Of a stretch of 64,000 nt of DNA, positions 58,614 to 64,000 are shown one piece after another. Both the position numbers and the translations under genes were made by a program. Every line of letters starts with the position of its first letter. Positions within the stretch are counted from its first letter, which is position 1. The notes beneath the pieces are model-generated. The model did no database searches and was not told the origin of the DNA. It saw nothing but the letters and a program-made list of their open reading frames with translations. Location: the NCBI GenBank assembly GCA_027946555.1, contig JAPEVC010000150.1, positions 26,049 through 90,048 on the forward strand, read 5' to 3'. The DNA comes from Gnomoniopsis sp. IMI 355080 (Eukaryota; Ascomycota; Sordariomycetes; Diaporthales; Gnomoniaceae).

Positions 58614-60806
58614 ATGACTCGAAAGAGTTCTCAAGTCATATGGCTTCTTTCTGCCGAAACACTCAAGCTTCATGAGTTCGACAGCAACCGTCCACCGTAT
58701 GCAACGCTTTCTTGCTCCTGGAGTTTTGGTGCGATATCCTTCGAAGACTTGGTTGAGCATGATAATCTATGCCTGAAGGCGTTCTTCCCGAGACTGCAGG
58801 CAGCCTGTCGTCAGGCTCGAGAGCTCGATTTACGATGGATTTGGAATGATGACATGTGTATCGACAGGCGATCTAGTGTTGCGATTGCTGATTGCTTAAA
58901 CTCTATAGGGGACATCTACAGGCATTGCTCTCTTTGTATTGTTCATCTACAAGACTTTCCAGCTGGTGTCGTCACCGAGGAGGAAAGGGGCCTGTATCTT
59001 GATAATTGCAGTTGGACCAGAAGGGCGTGGACATTACCACATCTTATTCATACCAAGGAGGCCTATTTCTACGACACTGGATGGACTCGAATTGGTAACA
59101 GATCAGCTCTCGTGGCCCAACTCTCACACCTCCTTGGAATCGAGACCGGCGTGCTGAACGATCCTGACACATTGGCCGAGTACTCCGCCGCCAAAAGGAT
59201 GTCATGGGCTTCAGGTCTTTGGGCACCATGCATCGAGGATAAAGCATATTCTCTTCTTAGCATATTCGGGGTTAAAATGTCTATCCAATACGGAGAAGGT
59301 CGAAGAGCCTTTCTGGGACTCCAGATCGAGGTGTTGAAAGACACACAGGACTGTTCCCTGTTTGCCTGGCAGTCTTTGGAGATCCAGAAGCATCGTGGTT
59401 TCCTTGCCCGTTCTCCCGCAGAATTCCAACATTTCAAATGTGGACCCAAACACAATTTTCGAATTACAGGCCATTTCCATGTCGACCATGACGGTATTGC
59501 CATCGACACGACAGCTGCAGACATCGGAGATCGTATCTATCTTCCTCTATTCTGTAAAGACAGTCTTGTATGCTATATCGAACTCATATATCAGGAGGGA
59601 CAGCTCGTGAGAGAAAATTTGGATACGACTGGGAGTGCCTATAAGAGTTTGGATTTCAAGTTCCAAAGCATCCGGGTCAAGCTCGACACGCGCTTGTACG
59701 ATCGTCTGCCCCTTGGTGCAAAAGGTAAGATTGGATTAAAATCAGGCGAAGTTCTGTGACTAATCTCAGATACCACAGAGCAGGCGCTTGATTTATGCAA
59801 TGACACCCGCTCCATCGAACATCAGCTTCAGTTCCTCCACTTTTCGTCTGATCGGCCGCTTGAAGGTGGTGGTCGATTTGTAGACCCATCAAGGCAGAGC
59901 AACATGAGAGGGTTTCAGGTCGCTGCACTCGCACCCGAAAATAAGGGTACAGGAAGTGTTGCATGCCACAACGAAGGCAACAGATCAAGTCCTGTCCAGA
60001 TTGACCTAGGCAACTTCAAAACTCAGTGCTTTGGTACACCAAGCTTTTTCCCGACTGATGCGTTTGTGGAAGTTGCAGAAAAACTTGCACAGACACTTGT
60101 CAATCGCTTCTCTCTAATGGGGACTCAACAGCTTAAACGATCCAGGTTTGACCTGTCACAAAGAGCACGAAAAAGGGTCAAGCTCCGAGCTGAGGAAGAA
60201 TCTATCCATGCCGAGGGAGAATCCGAGTCTGACGAAGATGACTCCGACACAATCATGGAGTCGACATTCTGGGCCTGTCCGTTCTACGTCCAGGACAAAG
60301 AGAAATATATCAATTGCTTGACACGACATGAATTTCAGTCTATCGAAGACATCAAGCGACATCTGCGTCTTGTACATCTTCAGCCAATATTCTGTCCTGT
60401 TTGTGGTACAGTCTTCACCTCATTCGGGGCTCGAGACAGTCACCTCCGAAGCCAGAACTGCGCTTTGGCGGACTATCCTTCATTCGCTGGAATCACCGAC
60501 CGTCAAGTCAACCAACTTGGCATGTTAGACCATTCGTCGCTGGCGGAGAGCAGGCAATGGTTCAAGATATGGAGCATCGCCTTTCCTAGCAGCCCACAGC
60601 CATGCTCACCCTTTTATTCGGGTCGTCAGGAGCGTCTTATCTGTAATGTACGCCAATTCTGGAAGACAAATGGACATCAGGAGATTTTGGGAGCCATGAG
60701 AAAGAGGGCGTTTTCGAACCACGAGAAAGATAACGAAGAGAAAATCTTGATCTGGGTTTATACAGAAGTCCTGGATCGAGCCATCCTCAAGATAAGGATT
60801 GAATAG
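58614..60806 (+). CDS. HET-like protein fused to a C2H2 zinc-finger module
   Basis: Exons 58614-59724 and 59770-60806 give 715 residues; the intron is only 45 nt, with a CTAAT close to the acceptor. Residues about 20-250 follow the HET-E-type layout: YATLSCSWSFGAISFEDL, WIWNDDMCIDRRSS, TRRAWTLPHLI, AKRMSWASG, EDKAYSLLSIFGVKMSIQYGEG and LFAW. The core motifs are altered, with SCSWS for the usual SHTWG and WNDDMCID for WVDTCCID. After a linker come a basic nuclear-localisation-like stretch (RARKRVKLR, 502-510), an acidic segment (511-530) and a Cys/His module (540-601) with ACPFY, IKRHLRLVH, FCPVCGTVF and DSHLRSQNC. It ends with a WFKIWSIAF helix. The same module occurs in the convergent neighbour. 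Function unknown; nonself signalling with nuclear output is inference. Confidence 0.82.
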
Positions 60807-61171
60807 ACTCAACTTGCAGATGGTCGAGGGTTCTAACTGATAAACCTGCGCTTCTGCAAGCACCTATCTCGTACATTAAGGCACTGAAGCATGGCATGTC
60901 AACGACGGACTTAAATTTCACTTTCAACAAATAATCGAGATTTAAGGACTCTCATGTACTAGAAAGTTAAAAATTGTGGAACCATGCACATAGACCACTG
61001 CATGCGCCAAAGATGATGCACACCAGTTAGCTGTATTACACTCATTCTGCGTGCGCTGATATCCCTGCTTCAGACACAAATTGTGACCTGTATCCAATGA
61101 GATGCTGACAGGAGTTTAGTTCGAGCCTCTCTGGTTGTACTCGCACAGCATAAGAAACCACGATATCCATC
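60807..61171. other. Convergent 3' region
   Basis: 365 bp between the stops of the HET/C2H2 fusion gene and its convergent neighbour. No coding signal. Confidence 0.5.
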
Positions 61172-62752
61172 CTAAATGTCAAAGTTCCAAACTTGTTCAA
61201 AGTCCACCTCGTCAAGCGGAGGATGCTCGTTTTCATCCAAATCGTCCAATATACTTCCAGCAACAACGCCACTTCCGACGGCCTCGTGAACCTGGTGTTC
61301 CTGATATTCCTGTATTGCAGACAACGTGTCATTGATGACGACACCTAAACGCTCTGATAATCGGAGAGGCTCTCCTTGTCGGGGCAAGGGGAAGTCCTGC
61401 ATATGGAAACTGCCGCTATTCGTAGTCGGCTGACTGAACGGTTGCTGGGTCCGGGAGAGCTGCGTGGAGGCTTGCATTACCGGATTCAAATTGTTGCCCA
61501 TCACACCATGTTGCTCATACCGTGGTGGCTGCGTAAGAATGGGTTGGGGGACAGACATCATGGGCCATAAGGCTGCGGTAGCACCGGAACACGAAGTGGA
61601 CAATGGCCCGTTGTGCGCTGACTGCAGTGGCTCTGCGTCTGGGCCCGGGTATAACGAAGAATGTGCAAGTCTATTTGCCCTGGGCCCTGCGCCAGGCTCT
61701 CGGATGGTCCTCGCCCTGGCCTGTTCAATGAACCAGGCTACGACCTCTGCTATGACGGCATGGCGCTGATCGTTCGGAGCTGATACCAAGAGCGGTGCAA
61801 TCCATTGCGGCTGGAATACTTGCATTTGGCTGTAGTTGATCAAGTCGTCCCTCAAATCCATCATGAATTGGAGGTGAGCCTCAAGGGCACCGATGATCCG
61901 CGGTACCCAGGGTGAAACAGGTGGTGCCTCGATAGGACCGAAAAGGATGCGCCATAAATCGTTCCACTTGTCGTTCTGACTTTGTCTGGCCGAAATGCGT
62001 CTGATCGCAGTCCATTGGTCTTGCGTGACTCCAGGAAATGGAGCGAAGTAGATCTCAAGGCATGATTGACTTCTCTGATGCAGGGTCCAATCTTCAATGG
62101 GATTACCGCCTCCAAAAGTAATACCACACCTCGGGCAATGGAACTTTTGGTTGTGCACTCTTTCAAGATGCTGCCTGACATCAGTGAAGCTTCTGAACCT
62201 TTTTGGACCGCACTCTGGGTACGTCCCTCTATCGTGGAGATAGAACGGACACGCCAGCATAAGGCAACCTGTGTCTTCCGTCGGTGGCCCGGTAGGTGGC
62301 TTTGGCCTAAGTGGATCATCGTCTGGCTTTCTCCTCTTTTGAGGCCGCAAAGGTTGGGTTGAAAATGTGTGACCAGCTGTCGATGCACGAATCCGAGATG
62401 CCGAAGAGGTGCTCCCGTTGCCGTTCTCCGACCGGGGCAGTCGTATTTCCTCTCCACCATGATCACCTGGGGTGGCGTCCTTTGGATAGCGCTGAGGAAG
62501 CATAAAACTATCTACAGAGCTTAAGTCTTTTGGGAGGGCGAGTCGTCCAAGCCCGCATGCTGAAGTATGTGCGCCCAACGTAAAGCACACAAAGATGATT
62601 GTAATCGTTACATTCGAGCTGTTCAGTGACGTTAATCCGCGCGAGTGGTGGCTACCAGGATTGTAGCTAAAGAAGGATGTGGGATAATCATGAGGCAGCG
62701 TAGGATTTAGGTAATTGTGACCATGAGCAGCCGTATTGACACAACTCATCAT
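61172..62752 (-). CDS. C2H2-type zinc-finger protein with the same module as its neighbour
   Basis: Single open frame, 526 residues from ATG 62752; ATG 62503 (MLPQRYPKD, 443 residues) may be the true start because residues 1-83 include an odd hydrophobic stretch and possible intron signals. A basic PQKRRKP (about 137-143) precedes the Cys/His module at 168-231: ACPFY, C181, VRQHLERVH, FHCPRCGITF and LHQRSQSC. FPGVTQDQW and a KWNDLWRILFG helix follow. The remaining 250 residues are Gln/Pro/Ser-rich and end in an acidic segment (DDLDENEHPPLDEVDFEQVW) that resembles an activation region. This module family is common in Pezizomycotina. A nuclear regulatory role is likely but unproven. Confidence 0.8.
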   Translation of the reverse strand: MMSCVNTAAHGHNYLNPTLPHDYPTSFFSYNPGSHHSRGLTSLNSSNVTITIIFVCFTLGAHTSACGLGRLALPKDLSSVDSFMLPQRYPKDATPGDHGGEEIRLPRSENGNGSTSSASRIRASTAGHTFSTQPLRPQKRRKPDDDPLRPKPPTGPPTEDTGCLMLACPFYLHDRGTYPECGPKRFRSFTDVRQHLERVHNQKFHCPRCGITFGGGNPIEDWTLHQRSQSCLEIYFAPFPGVTQDQWTAIRRISARQSQNDKWNDLWRILFGPIEAPPVSPWVPRIIGALEAHLQFMMDLRDDLINYSQMQVFQPQWIAPLLVSAPNDQRHAVIAEVVAWFIEQARARTIREPGAGPRANRLAHSSLYPGPDAEPLQSAHNGPLSTSCSGATAALWPMMSVPQPILTQPPRYEQHGVMGNNLNPVMQASTQLSRTQQPFSQPTTNSGSFHMQDFPLPRQGEPLRLSERLGVVINDTLSAIQEYQEHQVHEAVGSGVVAGSILDDLDENEHPPLDEVDFEQVWNFDI

Positions 62753-64000
62753 GAATCGATATCAGGCGGTTGATTCAAAGACTCTTGGGATAGAATCGAT
62801 GCCCGCAGCACAGAAAAAAAGAAAAAAAAGACAAAGACAAAGAAGCTTCAAAGACCTCTATTCAATGTCTGGGGATGGAGATTCGAGAAAGATGCTTGGC
62901 GGTAAATGAGGCTGTATAATGGACACCTCTAGCACTGCGGACCTGCCCCCAGGTGTGCGTATATTCAGGTACCTGGCGCTGGCTGCTGCCATGGCCCATT
63001 GGGCCGCAATGATACTGACAGAGTCCCGCGCTTGCGTGTGTTACTGTATAGACCCTGTGGCTCAGTAAGGCATATTTTCATTCACAGTGGGTTGGTCTTT
63101 TGAACCTCGGAAGGCTCGAGATAACGGCACATTTGTCTATAACAAATTCAGCCCCAGGGACGGAAGCTTTTCGGACAACTTTGCACGACTGACACCAAAA
63201 GAAATGTATTAATGACTTCATGAAAGCAATAATGAATTTCAGAAACCCCACAAGATTTACTGCTGCGGTATATTCGCCGTTGCCGTGCGCTGTCTACCTG
63301 GTTTGCTCCTGGCTACATGCCCGCTGCTTGCCAATTGGAAGGGGAAGATGTTGCTGCTGCTAGCGCTGCCGCGGGCAAATCAATTTTCCAAACCACTGTC
63401 CAGACTGATTGGACGTGGTGAGACTGTTGAAGCTATCGTGTCACTCAGCGTGCTCGTTCCTCACGCAAGTGCGGCCACGATTTTGCGTGAGGAACCTTAA
63501 CTGGAATTCAGAAAGTACTTAAAGTACAAGAAAAGGGCCTCGACGTTAGACAATCCATCATGATGTTCGAAAATAGATATCGTTACTCCTTCAGCCATCG
63601 ATATCTCAATACTACTTTGAAATGACAAAAAGGACGGCCAACGACTCACTCCACCGTCACGCGGGGTCCAACCCGGGCGGTAACGGGGGCAAGACCAACT
63701 CGTCGTAAGAGTCCTTCAATTTTACATTGATATTGAATGATGCATATATGCTTATGAATCACCTTCTTTCTGTACCAGTACCAGTCAAGGAGCGTCAGAT
63801 ATGTTGCGACACTGGCAACAAGACTGCTTCCCGCCCATCAATCATCGAATCCTGCAGCCACAAACATTCGTGTCTGGAAGCGAGAGGTCGGATCAAAAGC
63901 GACAGGAGGCTAGATGTGAAGTAGAAAAAATTGATAGAGCCATGAGTGGGGCAAAGTAGACGCGGGGAATATCATTGAAGACTCAGGAGGGGGGGAGGGC
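62753..64000. other. Right-hand gene-poor end
   Basis: Upstream of the C2H2 gene and right edge of the window. Contains an A-rich run near 62814-62845. No supported gene; a fragment of a gene beyond the edge cannot be excluded. Confidence 0.4.

Noticed and set aside
1..64000. CRISPR arrays, bacterial operons or ribosome binding sites
   Set aside because: Spliceosomal introns and gene content show a eukaryotic fungal genome; no regularly spaced repeats were seen.

Overview
The window is nuclear DNA from a filamentous ascomycete (Pezizomycotina). The evidence is: short GT-AG introns of about 45-145 bp with CTAAC-like branch sites; loose gene spacing on both strands with no operons; and a typical gene repertoire (cellobiose dehydrogenase, AA9 monooxygenase, HET-domain genes, a Zn2Cys6 protein, an Ire1 homologue). 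I cannot name the species. No rRNA, convincing tRNA, CRISPR array or intact transposon was seen.

Layout. 0.2-1.1 kb: Svp26/Erv26 (TEX261) secretory cargo receptor. 3.9-6.3 kb: extracellular cellobiose dehydrogenase. 10.0-12.3 kb: seven-exon peroxisomal acyl/aryl-CoA ligase. 14.1-16.2 kb: seven-exon cytochrome P450. 17.0-19.2 kb: HET-domain gene. 19.9-21.8 kb: eight-exon secreted yellow/major-royal-jelly-type protein. 24.3-25.1 kb: sulfotransferase-like membrane protein. 25-28.5 kb: gene-poor stretch with decayed coding traces. 28.5-29.3 kb: AA9 lytic polysaccharide monooxygenase. 29.8-33.1 kb: methyltransferase, then MFS transporter. 34.5-36.1 kb: aspartic protease carrying a large low-complexity insert. 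36.8-38.3 kb: GT61-type glycosyltransferase. 40.5-42.4 kb: membrane-anchored aspartic-protease homologue that lacks the first catalytic motif. 43.2-45.4 kb: Zn2Cys6 nuclear protein. 46.3-50.0 kb: Ire1 kinase/RNase. 52.6-53.9 kb: divergent kinase-like gene. 54.4-55.6 kb: GH16 glucanase. 58.6-62.8 kb: a convergent pair, a HET protein fused to a C2H2 zinc-finger module and a separate protein with the same module.

How the genes relate. Cellobiose dehydrogenase, AA9 and GH16 fit a plant-biomass degrader or plant associate; cellobiose dehydrogenase is a known electron donor for AA9 enzymes. Svp26, Ire1 and the GT61 enzyme belong to secretory-pathway and glycosylation biology. The two HET genes and the linked zinc-finger gene suggest nonself-recognition or regulatory functions. 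The CoA ligase and P450 are head to head about 1.9 kb apart, but no synthase gene is present to call a metabolite cluster.

Exon structures were assembled by eye from splice signals, reading-frame continuity and family resemblance recalled from memory. Exon joins were checked arithmetically for frame. UTRs, expression and homology searches could not be checked.
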